DNA of 64,000 nucleotides from Xanthobacteraceae bacterium (GCA_023954195.1 JAMLIK010000001.1:1538628-1602627); one strand, 5' to 3'; positions 33,119 to 45,541 are shown, numbered from the stretch's first letter. Notes: generated from the letters alone by a model not told the origin. Made by a program: numbers and translations.

Positions 33119-34309
33119 ATGACCATATCAGAAAATGTTCCCGCCTGGCCGGACCTCAAACCGACCGCGCTGCTGGTTCTTGCCGACGGCACGGTGTTCG
33201 AGGGTTTCGGGATCGGCGCGGAAGGCCACGCCGTGGGCGAGGTCTGCTTCAACACCGCGATGACCGGCTATGAGGAGATCCTCACCGATCCGTCCTATGC
33301 CGGGCAGCTCATCACCTTCACCTTCCCGCATATCGGCAATGTCGGCGCCAACGACGAGGACATCGAGACGGTGAACATGGCGGCGACGCTGGGCGCGCGC
33401 GGCGTCATCCTGCGCGCCCCGATCACCGATCCATCGAACTACCGCGCCTCGCGCCATCTCGACCAGTGGCTGACGGCGCGCGGCATCGTCGGCCTCTCCG
33501 GCATCGACACCCGCGCGCTGACGGCGCTGATCCGCGGCAAGGGCATGCCCAATGCGGTGATCGCCCACGCCCGCGACGGCCGGTTCGACCTCGACGCCCT
33601 GAAGAAGGAAGCGCGCGAGTGGCCCGGCCTTGAGGGCATGGACCTGGTGCCGATGGTGACATCCGGCCAGCGCTTCACCTGGGACGAGACGCCGTGGGTG
33701 TGGGACAAAGGCTTCGGGCATCAGGACAAGCCGGAGTTCAACGTCGTCGCGGTCGATTACGGCATCAAGCGCAACATCCTGCGGCTCTTGGCCGGCGAAG
33801 GCTGCAAGGTGACGGTGGTGCCCGCCACCACCCCGGCGGAGGATATTTTCGCGCTTCAGCCCGACGGCATCTTCCTCTCCAACGGTCCGGGCGATCCGGC
33901 GGAAACCGGCAAATACGCCGTGCCGGTGATCCAGAAGATCGTCGAATCGGGAATCCCCACCTTCGGCATCTGCCTCGGCCACCAGATGCTCGGCCTCGCC
34001 GTGGGCGGCAAGACCGTGAAGATGCACCAGGGCCATCACGGCGCCAACCATCCGGTCAAGGACATCACCACCGGCAAGGTGGAAATCACCTCGATGAACC
34101 ACGGCTTCGCGGTGGACAAGACCACGCTGCCGGACAATGTCGAGCAGACCCATGTCTCGCTGTTCGACGATTCCAATTGCGGCATCGCGCTCAAGGAAAA
34201 ACCGGTGTTCTCGGTGCAGTATCACCCGGAAGCCTCCCCCGGCCCGCGCGATTCGCATTACCTGTTCAAGCGCTTCGCCGACCTGATGCGGGAGAAGAAG
34301 CGGGTTTAG
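33119..34309 (+). CDS. carA: Carbamoyl-phosphate synthase small subunit
   Basis: 396 residues from ATG 33119 ([20 protein letters not shown]). The N-terminal domain starts [27 protein letters not shown]; the C-terminal class I glutaminase has the nucleophile in [15 protein letters not shown] (Cys near 280) and the His/Glu pair in [14 protein letters not shown] near the end. It hydrolyses glutamine and channels ammonia to CarB for arginine and pyrimidine synthesis. In this genome carB lies 2.8 kb downstream, with a thioesterase, Dps, methyltransferase and tRNA-like element between. Confidence 0.97.
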   Translation: MTISENVPAWPDLKPTALLVLADGTVFEGFGIGAEGHAVGEVCFNTAMTGYEEILTDPSYAGQLITFTFPHIGNVGANDEDIETVNMAATLGARGVILRAPITDPSNYRASRHLDQWLTARGIVGLSGIDTRALTALIRGKGMPNAVIAHARDGRFDLDALKKEAREWPGLEGMDLVPMVTSGQRFTWDETPWVWDKGFGHQDKPEFNVVAVDYGIKRNILRLLAGEGCKVTVVPATTPAEDIFALQPDGIFLSNGPGDPAETGKYAVPVIQKIVESGIPTFGICLGHQMLGLAVGGKTVKMHQGHHGANHPVKDITTGKVEITSMNHGFAVDKTTLPDNVEQTHVSLFDDSNCGIALKEKPVFSVQYHPEASPGPRDSHYLFKRFADLMREKKRV

Positions 34310-34364
34310 TTGAAAGGACCTGCCCGGAAATTCGTTTTGTGGGCGGACTGTCAGCACGACGATC

Positions 34365-34482
34365 GTCGTCCCCGCGCAGGCGGGGACCCAGACGCCGCAG
34401 CGCTTCGGCTCTATCATCGGGGCGAAGTCATTCTATCATAACCGCGTCAGGGGTTATGGGTCCCCGCCTGCGCGGGGACGAC
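34365..34482 (+). repeat. GTCGTCCCCGCG-type inverted repeat, copy 1
   Basis: 118 bases bounded by perfect arms GTCGTCCCCGCGCAGGCGGG and its complement, with the inner tag CGCCGCAGCG-TTCGGCTC on the left side. Same family as 41749-41868 and (inverted) 51696-51812. It lies between carA and the thioesterase gene, eight bases from an in-frame ATG of the latter. Confidence 0.85.
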
Positions 34483-34531
34483 GCTGAGAATGTTCAGACA
34501 TTTGGACGACCAACGGCCGCCGGAAACGCTG

Positions 34532-35029
34532 ATGGATGACAAAGCCACCCCGCCGATCTCCTTCGGCCTGACGCCGCCGGAGGTGCTGGCCGCGATGAGC
34601 GGCCTCGATTTCCTGCGCAAGATGTTCGCCGGAGAACTGCCGCACGCCACCATGATGGCGCAGGTCGGCCTCACCGGCGGCAGCGCCGAGCAGGGCTTGG
34701 TCACCTTCCGCGCCGTGCCTGGCCCGCAGCACTATAACCCGATCGGCACGGTGCATGGCGGCTTCGCGGCGACGCTGTTGGATTCCGCGATGGGCTGCGC
34801 GGTGCAGTCGATGCTGCCCGCCGGCACCGTCTACACCTCGCTGGAATTCAAGATCTCGCTGATCCGCGCCATCACCCGCGAGACCGGCGAGGTGCGCGCC
34901 GAGGGCCGCGCCCTCAACGTCGGCCGCCGGGTCGGCACCGCCGAGGGCCGGCTGCTCGACGGCAAAGGCCGGCTGCTGGCGCACGGCTCGACCACGTGCC
35001 TGGTGTTCGAGGCGCCGAAGCTTGCTTAA
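34532..35029 (+). CDS. PaaI-type hotdog thioesterase
   Basis: 165 residues from ATG 34532 (MDDKATPPISFGLTPPEVLAAM). The frame also contains an ATG at 34490, but that start lies right at the edge of the inverted repeat and adds non-conserved residues. Hotdog-fold motif HYNPIGTVHGGFAATLLDSAMGCAV (about 70-94), where HGG and the following D are the catalytic elements of PaaI/ComA-type acyl-CoA thioesterases. It would release CoA from stalled acyl-CoA, possibly aryl-CoA. Confidence 0.9.
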   Translation: MDDKATPPISFGLTPPEVLAAMSGLDFLRKMFAGELPHATMMAQVGLTGGSAEQGLVTFRAVPGPQHYNPIGTVHGGFAATLLDSAMGCAVQSMLPAGTVYTSLEFKISLIRAITRETGEVRAEGRALNVGRRVGTAEGRLLDGKGRLLAHGSTTCLVFEAPKLA

Positions 35030-35050
35030 CAAGCTGTTGAAGATCGCTCC

Positions 35051-35173
35051 GTGCCCCGGACGCGGCGCGGCATGAAATGCCGCCCCGCAGAGCCGGGGCC
35101 GTTCCAGCCACAGCATTTGAGACGGTCCCGGTTCTGCGACGCAGCGTTGCACGCTGCATCGCGCCCGGGACAT
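35051..35173 (-). repeat. Cloverleaf intergenic repeat, copy C (inverted)
   Basis: Read on the minus strand it matches copy B closely: TCCCGGGCGCGATGCAGCGT at one end and CGTCCGGGGCAC at the other, with AGAACCGGGACCGT and ACGGCCCCGGCTCTGCG between. It lies between the converging thioesterase and Dps genes. Confidence 0.82.
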
Positions 35174-35208
35174 AGTGAAGATGCACGCCAAAGCCTGCTG
35201 TGCCCAAG

Positions 35209-35742
35209 CTACTGCTCGTTGCCGCCCTCCTGACGGCTGGCCTCGAACAGGAACCAGGTCCGCCGCTCGGCCTCGTCGATGAAATTTTCGAGGATGCTGG
35301 CGGTCGCCACGTCCTCGTATTTGTCGGCGATCTCGTGGGCCTTGCGCATCGCCGCCGCCACCTTCTTGTTATCGTTCATCAGTTCGCGCAGCATCTCGCG
35401 CGGCGGCACGTAATTCTCGTCGTTGTCGGCGAGCGTTTGCAGCTTGGCGATCTGGCCGATCGAGCGCAACGTGGTGCCGCCGATCTTGCGCACCCGCTCG
35501 GCGATATCGTCGGTGGAGGCGAAAATCTGCGCCGACTGTTCGTCGAGCAGCAGGTGGTAATCGCGGAAATGCCGGCCTGAAACGTGCCAGTGGAAATTCT
35601 TGGTTTTCAGGTAGAGCGCGAAGGTGTCGGCGAGCAGGCCGTTCATGGCCGCCGAGATCTTGTCGACGCCTTCCTGCGGCAGGTCGGTCGGCGTGTCGAG
35701 GTCGGAGGCGACTTTGCCGGGTGTGGTCTTGGTCTTCGTCAC
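35209..35742 (-). CDS. dps: Dps-family ferritin-like DNA-protection protein
   Basis: 177 residues. The Dps signature LKTKNFHWHVSGRHFRDYHL followed by LLDEQ is at about 46-69, supplying the intersubunit ferroxidase ligands (His in HWHV, Asp and Glu after it). A second family stretch is NFIDEAERRTWFLFEA near the C-terminus. The N-terminal Lys/Thr-rich tail MTKTKTTPGK may bind DNA. It forms dodecamers that oxidise iron with peroxide and coat DNA in stress. The 230 bases upstream (35743-35975) hold no other gene that I can support. Confidence 0.94.
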   Translation of the reverse strand: MTKTKTTPGKVASDLDTPTDLPQEGVDKISAAMNGLLADTFALYLKTKNFHWHVSGRHFRDYHLLLDEQSAQIFASTDDIAERVRKIGGTTLRSIGQIAKLQTLADNDENYVPPREMLRELMNDNKKVAAAMRKAHEIADKYEDVATASILENFIDEAERRTWFLFEASRQEGGNEQ

Positions 35743-35975
35743 GACGGTATCCTTTTCATGCTGACAGCGTACAAAACAACCGCCGAACCGCCCGCAACGG
35801 CGCTATAATCGATCACTACTCCGATCGAATCGTGCTTCGACGGTCACCCTTTACCTTGGGGTGGAAGTCCTGATTGAGATGGAAGTCCTGGACAAAACCG
35901 GGACCCCGCTCTAACGCCAACGCAACAATCCGGTTCCATCGACGGAACGCGATTCACTCAAAACGGCCGAGTCCC

Positions 35976-36668
35976 ATGGACGACTGGATCGACTATTACG
36001 ATTCGACCCATACGATTTACGTCAGCAAGCGGCACCGCGATGTGCATTTCGAAACCATCGCCGCCGACATCATCGGCTATATCCCCTCCCCCGACGCCGT
36101 GGTGCTGGATTATGCCTGCGGCGAGGCGCTGTCGGCCCCCAAGGTCGCCGATGCCTGCGGCAAACTGATCCTCGCCGAGCCCGCCCCCGGCGTGCGCGGC
36201 CGGCTGATCGCCCGCTTCGCGCCCGACACGAGGATCCGGGTTCGCTCCCTCGACGAGTTGCGCGGCATGGAGGAAGCCTCCGTCGACCTCGCGATCCTGA
36301 ATTCGGCGGCCCAGTACATGACGCCCGCCGAACTCGACTGGGCGTTCGACACCCTGCATCGGCTGCTCAAGCCGGCCGGCCGCCTCGTGGTCGGCGACAT
36401 CCTGCACCCCGAGGTCGGCATGGCCCGCGATGTCGCCGCGCTGCTGCGGTTCGGGGCGCGGCACGGTTTTCTCAAGGACGCCCTGGTCGGGCTGGTCCGC
36501 ACCGCGCTGTCGGATTACCGCGAACTGCGGACCAAGATCGGCTTGCAGCGCTACACCGAGGACGAAATGATCGAAAAGCTGGCGGAGGCGGGGTTTTCCG
36601 CCACCCGCGCGCCGGACAACATCGGCCACAACCCGGCGCGAATGACGTTCGTGGCGCGGCGGCTTTGA
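35976..36668 (+). CDS. SAM-dependent methyltransferase, class I
   Basis: 230 residues from ATG 35976 (MDDWIDYYDSTHTIYVSKRH). The motif I region is VVLDYACGEALSAPKVAD (about 44-61) with GxG altered to CGE, then ILAEPAPGVRGRL (motif II), SVDLAILNSAAQYMTPAELD (motif IV) and LLKPAGRLVVGDIL (motif VI). Closest to Methyltransf_11/SAM-dependent families of unknown substrate. No neighbour gives its target. It ends 93 bases before the tRNA-like element. Confidence 0.85.
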   Translation: MDDWIDYYDSTHTIYVSKRHRDVHFETIAADIIGYIPSPDAVVLDYACGEALSAPKVADACGKLILAEPAPGVRGRLIARFAPDTRIRVRSLDELRGMEEASVDLAILNSAAQYMTPAELDWAFDTLHRLLKPAGRLVVGDILHPEVGMARDVAALLRFGARHGFLKDALVGLVRTALSDYRELRTKIGLQRYTEDEMIEKLAEAGFSATRAPDNIGHNPARMTFVARRL

Positions 36669-36761
36669 GAGGCCGCCCCGGCCGGCCGCCGCCATTATCC
36701 TCATTAAGAATGAATCGGAGTTCCCGTCGCGCATGGCCGCAAGATCGTTCACAATGGCGGC

Positions 36762-36837
36762 GGCCCGGTGGCGGAAGTGTACACGCGGGAGTGATGCATC
36801 GCTCCTCATCCTGGTTCAAGTCCAGGCTGGGCCTCCA
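36762..36837 (+). tRNA. tRNA-like gene with abnormal D and anticodon arms
   Basis: 76 bases, ending in an encoded CCA. The acceptor strands GGCCCGG and CTGGGCC pair over seven positions (one G-U). The T arm is perfect: CCTGG-TTCAAGT-CCAGG with the canonical TTCAA loop. The middle is atypical: the D arm (GCGGAAGTGTACACGC) forms only three pairs and lacks the GG pair that normally contacts the T loop. The anticodon region (GGAGTGATGCATCGCTCC) folds as a five-pair stem closed by U-G with an eight-base loop, or as a longer hairpin, with no U before a clear anticodon. TGC (Ala) or GCA (Cys) could be read from the loop. Probably a tRNA-derived RNA or pseudo-tRNA. The rest of 36669-37080 holds no gene. 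Confidence 0.5.
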
Positions 36838-37027
36838 ACCGCCGGTTGACGACGCCGTTAAAATCCTTTCCCGCCAAGGCGATCTGGTCTAAACACACTT
36901 CGCGCGGGCGTCGTCCCGCGCGCAATCAGCACCCATGGAATGCGGTCTTGCGTCCTGTCGCACTCTGGATTGCTGAGTGATCGCATGACGTTGCTCGCAT
37001 CGGGCGGATTGCGGTCGCATGGTCCGA

Positions 37028-37052
37028 GGACGCGCGCCGCGCGTCCTTTTTT
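37028..37052 (+). terminator. Rho-independent terminator just upstream of carB
   Basis: GGACGCGCG and CGCGCGTCC (37028-37036 and 37038-37046) form a very stable stem with a minimal loop, followed by six T residues. It ends 28 bases before the carB ATG. It could end a transcript coming from the methyltransferase or tRNA-like gene, or act as an attenuator of carB. Confidence 0.8.
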
Positions 37053-37080
37053 ATGCCTGGTTTCGAGCCCGTGAGCCGCA

Positions 37081-40545
<3,465 letters not shown>

Positions 40546-40740
40546 TCTTCGGCCGCATCCCGCGACTGCGGGTCGGTCCGCCGCAACGGAACCCGCCGCT
40601 TTCAGGCGAGTTGCGTTTCGCGGCGCGCCTGACTTCGAGGTGTATTTGCCGATGGCCGCGAGTTGAGTGAGCAATCCGTTTCGCAACTGATTTCCTGAAC
40701 CGCCGCGGCGGTCGACGCGGAAATCCAACGACGAGGGTAA

Positions 40741-41217
40741 ATGGTGGACAAGGTTCCGATGACCCCCGGTGGTCATGCAGCGCTTGAGGTCGAGCTGAAG
40801 CAGCGCCAGTCGGTCGACCGGCCGCGCATCATCGAACTGATTGCGGAAGCCCGCTCGCACGGCGACCTGTCGGAGAATGCCGAGTACCATGCCGCCAAGG
40901 AAGAACAGTCCCATAACGAGGGCCGCATCGCCGAGCTTGAGGACAAGCTGGCGCGCGCCGAGGTGATCGACGTCACGAAACTGTCCGGCGACACCATCAA
41001 GTTCGGCGCCACCGTGACGCTGATCGACGAGGACACCGAGAAGAAGGCGGTCTGGCAAATCGTCGGCGAAACCGAGGCCGACGCCAAGAAGGGCCGCATT
41101 TCGATCACCTCGCCCTTGGCGCGGGCGCTGATCGGCAAGACCGAGGGATCCTCGGTCGAGGTCATGGCGCCGGGCGGCGCCAAGGCTTACGAGATCGCCA
41201 AGGTGGAGTGGCGCTGA
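40741..41217 (+). CDS. greA: Transcription elongation factor GreA
   Basis: 158 residues. The N-terminal coiled coil ([17 protein letters not shown] to [10 protein letters not shown]) carries the acidic tip [20 protein letters not shown] (about 37-56), which enters the RNA polymerase secondary channel and stimulates transcript cleavage. The C-terminal FKBP-like domain follows ([22 protein letters not shown]). Length and motifs are standard. It follows carB by 195 bases with no gene between and has its own terminator. Confidence 0.98.
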   Translation: MVDKVPMTPGGHAALEVELKQRQSVDRPRIIELIAEARSHGDLSENAEYHAAKEEQSHNEGRIAELEDKLARAEVIDVTKLSGDTIKFGATVTLIDEDTEKKAVWQIVGETEADAKKGRISITSPLARALIGKTEGSSVEVMAPGGAKAYEIAKVEWR

Positions 41218-41259
41218 CGCCTTTACACCGGAGCCGGTTCTCAGGAACAGATTTCAAAG

Positions 41260-41281
41260 GCCGCGCATGGCGCGGCTTTTT
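41260..41281 (+). terminator. Rho-independent terminator of greA
   Basis: GCCGCGC at 41260-41266 and GCGCGGC at 41270-41276 around an ATG loop, then TTTTT. It lies 43 bases past the greA stop. Confidence 0.88.
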
Positions 41282-41333
41282 CTCGTCGTGAATCGCACCT
41301 TAAGCTTCATCAGCCAACATCGGAGAAATCGAT

Positions 41334-41729
41334 ATGAACGGAATGCTCGAAAAATTGCGGCCCTTGGTGCTCAGTCTGCTCCGCGTCATGAGCGGCCTGC
41401 TGTTTCTTCAACACGGCACCGCCAAGCTGCTCGGCGTGCCGACGCTGGCCAATTTCGCCAACCTGCAAATCACCTCGATGCCGGGAATCGCCGGGATCAT
41501 CGAACTGATCGGCGGCGCGCTGCTGGTGATCGGCCTGTTCACCCGCGCCACGGCCTTCATCGCCTCGGGCATGACGGCGGTGGCCTATTTCATGGTCCAC
41601 GCACCGAAGGGCTTTTTCCCGATCGCCAACGGCGGCGAGCTGGCGGTGCTGTATTGCTTCGTGTTTTTCTACCTGGTGTTCGCCGGCGGCGGACCGATCA
41701 GCGTCGACGCGATCATGCGCCGGAAATAA
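41334..41729 (+). CDS. DoxX family membrane protein
   Basis: 131 residues, four predicted membrane helices. GGAGAAA precedes the ATG. The family stretch LRVMSGLLFLQHGTAKLLGVP (about 16-36) and IIELIGGALLVIGLFTRATAFIASG (about 55-79) are clear. DoxX-type proteins are linked to quinone/thiosulfate redox in some archaea and to oxidative stress complexes in others; the specific role here is unknown. It stands alone between the greA terminator and an inverted repeat. Confidence 0.9.
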   Translation: MNGMLEKLRPLVLSLLRVMSGLLFLQHGTAKLLGVPTLANFANLQITSMPGIAGIIELIGGALLVIGLFTRATAFIASGMTAVAYFMVHAPKGFFPIANGGELAVLYCFVFFYLVFAGGGPISVDAIMRRK

Positions 41730-41748
41730 CGGCCGCAAGCTTCACGTT

Positions 41749-41868
41749 GTCGTCCCCGCGCAGGCGGGGACCCATACGCCGCAGCGATTCGGCTCCATCA
41801 ACCAAGATAAGTTTCTTTTTTAACGACCGGCGCGAGGGATTATGGGTCCCCGCCTGCGCGGGGACGAC
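41749..41868 (+). repeat. GTCGTCCCCGCG-type inverted repeat, copy 2
   Basis: 120 bases with perfect arms GTCGTCCCCGCGCAGGCGGG and complement; the inner part CGCCGCAGCGATTCGGCTC matches copy 1, while the middle contains an AT-rich stretch with TTTCTTTTTT. It lies between the converging DoxX and TSUP genes. Confidence 0.87.
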
Positions 41869-41919
41869 GCCGAGATTGTTTGATCCGTCCCGGCCATTAT
41901 TTCAGGCGGATGCGCAAGC

Positions 41920-42684
41920 TCACCCCTTGACGAAAAAGATCACCGTGAGCACCGCGCCGACCAGCACGACGGCGGCGCGGATCACCTTGACCGGCACGTT
42001 GCGCGCGACGCTGACGCCCCAATAGCCGCCGATCACCGAGGCGACGATCGTCACCATCGCCTGCGGCCAGTGAACCAGGCCGCCGGCGATCAGGATCGCC
42101 GCCGACACGATCTGGATCAGGAACGCGACGACGTTCTTGACCGCATTGTCCTCATGATAATCGCCGCTGCCGATCACGGCGAGCGCGGCCAGCATCATGA
42201 TGCCCATGCCGGCGCCGAAGAAGCCGCCATAGATCGTCGCCAGCGCCATCACCGCGAAGGCGACGACACGGGTCGCCCCGCCGCCGCCGCCCTGTTGCGC
42301 CATCGGCTTGGTGAGCCGGCGAATCTGGTCGCTGAAAGCGAACATCAGCGTCGCGGACAACAACAGCCACGGCACCAGCGGGCGAAAGCCCTGATCGCCG
42401 AGCCAGATCAGCAGCAGCGAGCCGATCGCGCCGCCGGCGAGGCCGGTCAGCGCGAACGGCACCATGCTGCGAAAGTGGGTACGGATCTCGGACCGGTAGG
42501 CCACCACGCTGGCAAGGTTGGCCGGCGTCAGCGCCACCGCGCTGGTGGCGTTAGCGTCGAGCGTCGGCAAACCGCAGGCGACCAGCGCGGCGAAGGTCGC
42601 GAAGGTGCCGCCCCCGGCAATGGCGTTGACGGTGCCGGCGGCGAACCCAGCGGCCGCGAGCAGAACGATTTGAAAGAATGTCAC
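41920..42684 (-). CDS. TSUP family permease (TauE/SafE type)
   Basis: 254 residues from a GTG at 42684 (reads V/M-TFFQIVLLAAAGFAAG), with AAAGGGG about five bases before it; a longer frame to 42753 is read-through. Seven to eight membrane segments; both family repeats are visible: NAIAGGGTFATFAALVACGLP (about 20-40) and IYGGFFGAGMGIMMLAAL (about 147-164). These proteins carry sulfonates, sulfite or related organic anions across the inner membrane. No sulfur-metabolism neighbours are present to fix the substrate. Confidence 0.9.
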   Translation of the reverse strand: MTFFQIVLLAAAGFAAGTVNAIAGGGTFATFAALVACGLPTLDANATSAVALTPANLASVVAYRSEIRTHFRSMVPFALTGLAGGAIGSLLLIWLGDQGFRPLVPWLLLSATLMFAFSDQIRRLTKPMAQQGGGGGATRVVAFAVMALATIYGGFFGAGMGIMMLAALAVIGSGDYHEDNAVKNVVAFLIQIVSAAILIAGGLVHWPQAMVTIVASVIGGYWGVSVARNVPVKVIRAAVVLVGAVLTVIFFVKG

Positions 42685-42837
42685 CCCAGCCCCTTTATCC
42701 GGTCGCGGCAACGGGACCGATCGACAACTCCGAAGTCGCCCCCAAGACATCAAACCCGCGATTGCGCATAACCCCGTTCGAGGGAAAATGCCATAAGCCG
42801 AACGTAGCCATGCCGAAATGCCACGGCTGCGCGCCCG

Positions 42838-43320
42838 TCAATCACGCGGCGGCTTCAGTTCGAGCGGCACCGAGGCGGCATATTTGGGGTTTTGCAACAC
42901 CAGCGAGGTGCGCACGTTGCGGACATGCGGCGCGGCGGTCAGTTGCGTGACGAAGGACTGGAACGTCGCCATGTCGGGGGCCACGCATTTGAGGATGAAA
43001 TCCACCTCGCCCGACAGCATCCAGCATTCGCGCACCAGCGGCGCGCGGCGGACGAAATCCTCGAAGGCGCGCAGATCCGCGTCCGCCTGGCTCGACAGGT
43101 GCACCGAGGCGAAAACGGTGACGTCATAACCGAGCTTGCGCGGGTCCAGCAGCGCGCGATAGCCCTGGATATAGCCCTCCTCCTCCAGCGCACGGACACG
43201 ACGCAGGCACGGCGGCGGCGAAATTCCGACGCGCTTGGCCAGCTCGACGTTGGTGATCCGGCCGTCGGCTTGAAGCTCACCCAGAATTTTCAGATCGATC
43301 TCGTCAAGGCGCTTGGACAC
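42838..43320 (-). CDS. Lrp/AsnC family regulator
   Basis: 160 residues. HTH at about 4-60: LDEIDLKILGELQADGRITNVELAKRVGISPPPCLRRVRALEEEG, followed by the RAM ligand domain (YRALLDPRKLGYDVTVFASVHL to VAPDMATFQSFVTQLTAAPHV). Lrp-type proteins bind amino acids and control amino-acid and transport genes. Divergent from trxB with a 303-base gap (43321-43623) that holds no gene; a weak promoter-like pair TTGCAT / TACACT at 43492-43519 might serve trxB. Confidence 0.94.
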   Translation of the reverse strand: MSKRLDEIDLKILGELQADGRITNVELAKRVGISPPPCLRRVRALEEEGYIQGYRALLDPRKLGYDVTVFASVHLSSQADADLRAFEDFVRRAPLVRECWMLSGEVDFILKCVAPDMATFQSFVTQLTAAPHVRNVRTSLVLQNPKYAASVPLELKPPRD

Positions 43321-43623
43321 GCGGCTCAGATCCCCGATGACCGACGCGAAGCGGCGTCGGCGACGGCGACAGCTTTACCGCACCGGCCGGGCGCCACGCA
43401 ATTTTATTTCGTTAGAGTGCCTTCAGGGGAAGGCCAAGGACCGCCAGGATGGGAGAGCGTGGGGAAAATCGCCGGCGATGTATTGCAATTCTTGCATAGC
43501 TGCCCAGATAGCCTACACTGGCTGCCATATCGAGATTCCTAATCAGGTTGCCTGAGCCCCGCGCTGCCGTCGGATGTTTTGTTTTCTGGCGGCTTTTTCT
43601 TGAGAAAAGGGGAAAATCCCCCC

Positions 43624-44589
43624 ATGTCGACGCCCATCCACGCCAAGGTTGTGATTATCGGTTCGGGACCGGCCGGCTATACCGCCGCCATCTATGCCGC
43701 CCGCGCGATGCTGGAGCCGGTATTGCTCCAGGGCATCCAGCCCGGCGGCCAGCTCACCATCACCACCGACGTCGAGAATTATCCCGGCTTCGCCGACGTG
43801 GTCCAGGGACCGTGGCTGATGGAGCAGATGGAGCGGCAGGCCGCCCATGTCGGCACCCGGATCGTCACCGACCTGGTGACCGGGCTCGATCTCGGGCAGC
43901 GGCCGTTCCGGCTTACCTGCGACAGCGGCGACATCTATCTCGCGGAAACCGTGATCCTCGCCACGGGCGCGCAGGCGCGCTGGCTCGGGCTGCCGTCCGA
44001 GGACGCCTTCAAGGGCTTTGGCGTGTCGGCCTGCGCCACCTGCGACGGCTTCTTTTATCGCGGCAAGGATGTGATTGTGGTCGGCGGCGGCAACACCGCC
44101 GTCGAGGAAGCGCTGTTCCTGACCAACTTCGCCGCCAAGGTCACCGTCGTGCATCGCCGCGACCATTTCCGCGCCGAGCGCATCCTGCAAGACCGCCTGT
44201 TCAGGAATCCCAAGATCGAGGTGGTATGGGACAGCGCGATCGACGAAATCCTGGGCGACAAGGAACCCGTCAAGGTCTCCGGCGTCCGGCTGAAGAACGT
44301 CAAGACCGGGGCGCTCACCCAACTCCCCGCCGACGGCGTCTTCATCGCCATCGGCCATGCGCCGGCGACCGAGCTGGTCGCGGGCCAGCTCAAGCTCAAA
44401 CCCTCCGGCTATGTCGAGGTGGCGCCGCATTCGACCGCGACCTCGGTGCCCGGCGTATTCGCCGCCGGCGACGTCGCCGACGAGACCTATCGGCAGGCGG
44501 TCACGGCCGCCGGCATGGGCTGCATGGCCGCCCTCGAAGCCGAACGCTTTCTTGCCCACAGCGCCACCGAACGGGCCGCAGCGGAGTAG
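43624..44589 (+). CDS. trxB: Thioredoxin reductase
   Basis: 321 residues from ATG 43624 (MSTPIHAKVVIIGSGPAGYT). Earlier in-frame codons lack support; AAGGGG lies upstream. FAD site GSGPAGYTAAIYAARA (about 14-29), redox-active CATC (Cys137 and Cys140), NADPH site GGGNTAVEEALFL (about 151-163) and C-terminal GVFAAGDVADETYRQAVTAAG. It reduces thioredoxin with NADPH in the cytoplasm. The LysR gene starts two bases past its stop, so the two are probably co-transcribed, as in other Rhizobiales. Confidence 0.97.
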   Translation: MSTPIHAKVVIIGSGPAGYTAAIYAARAMLEPVLLQGIQPGGQLTITTDVENYPGFADVVQGPWLMEQMERQAAHVGTRIVTDLVTGLDLGQRPFRLTCDSGDIYLAETVILATGAQARWLGLPSEDAFKGFGVSACATCDGFFYRGKDVIVVGGGNTAVEEALFLTNFAAKVTVVHRRDHFRAERILQDRLFRNPKIEVVWDSAIDEILGDKEPVKVSGVRLKNVKTGALTQLPADGVFIAIGHAPATELVAGQLKLKPSGYVEVAPHSTATSVPGVFAAGDVADETYRQAVTAAGMGCMAALEAERFLAHSATERAAAE

Positions 44590-44591
44590 AC

Positions 44592-45515
44592 ATGCCTCGA
44601 TCTCGCGACAGTTTATCGGACATGGACTGGGATAAGTTGAAGGTGTTTCACGCCGCCGCCGAAGCCGGCAGCTTCACCCACGCCGGCGAGCAACTGGGGC
44701 TGTCGCAATCGGCGGTCTCGCGCCAGGTCAGCGCGCTGGAACAGGAACTGTCGGTCTCGCTGTTCCACCGCCATGCCCGCGGCCTGATCCTGACCGAACA
44801 GGGCGACCTGCTGTTTCGCACCGCGCATGACGTCTTCATGCAGTTGCAGGCGGCGCGGGCCAAATTGACCGACAGCCGCGAGCGCCCCAGCGGCGATCTC
44901 AAGATCACCACGACGCCGGGGGTCGGCATTCACTGGCTGATCCCGCGCCTTGGCGAGTTCACCACGCTGTATCCCGAAATTCGCATTTCGCTCATCGTCA
45001 CCGACGAGGATCTCGATCTGTCGATGCGCGAGGCCGACGTCGCGATCCGCACCCGCAAGCCGACCCAGCCCGACCTGATCCAGCGCAAGCTGTTCGCGAT
45101 GGGCTTCCACGCCTATTGCTCGCCGGAATACATCAAGCATTTCGGCACGCCGCGCACGCTGGAGGATCTCGACGGCCATCGCATCATCCTGCTCAGCGAC
45201 ATGCAGGTGCCGCAACATCTGCAAAACCGCAACTGGCTGGTCGAAGCCGGCCGCAACGGCTCCGGCCCGCGCGAGGCGTTCTTCAAGGTCAACAACATCC
45301 TCGGCCTGGTGCGCGCCTGCCAGCAGGGACTCGGCATCGCCGCGCTGCCCGACTATCTGGTCGAGGAGAACAATCGGCTGGTTCAACTGTTCAGCGAATC
45401 GGATTCGATTCAACTCGATACGTATTTTGTCTATCCCGAGGAGTTGAAGTCAGTGGCGCGGGTGCAGGCGTTCCGCGATTTCGTCGTCAGCAAGGCGCAG
45501 CGCTGGCCGTCCTGA
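44592..45515 (+). CDS. LysR family regulator, LsrB/VtlR-like
   Basis: 307 residues from ATG 44592; an ATG at 44622 (MDWDKLKVFHAAAEAGSF) would give 297 residues and is the more conserved-looking start. HTH FHAAAEAGSFTHAGEQLGLSQSAVSRQVSALEQEL (about 19-53) and a periplasmic-binding-like effector domain (TTTPGVGIHWLIPRLGEF onward). Gene order trxB-LysR-small RNA is that of LsrB in Sinorhizobium and VtlR in Brucella, regulators that activate the neighbouring abcR RNA and affect cell-envelope and stress genes. The orthology is inferred from this synteny, not from sequence search. Confidence 0.88.
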   Translation: MPRSRDSLSDMDWDKLKVFHAAAEAGSFTHAGEQLGLSQSAVSRQVSALEQELSVSLFHRHARGLILTEQGDLLFRTAHDVFMQLQAARAKLTDSRERPSGDLKITTTPGVGIHWLIPRLGEFTTLYPEIRISLIVTDEDLDLSMREADVAIRTRKPTQPDLIQRKLFAMGFHAYCSPEYIKHFGTPRTLEDLDGHRIILLSDMQVPQHLQNRNWLVEAGRNGSGPREAFFKVNNILGLVRACQQGLGIAALPDYLVEENNRLVQLFSESDSIQLDTYFVYPEELKSVARVQAFRDFVVSKAQRWPS

Positions 45516-45541
45516 ACACCGGCCCGCACACCTTCGGTCGC

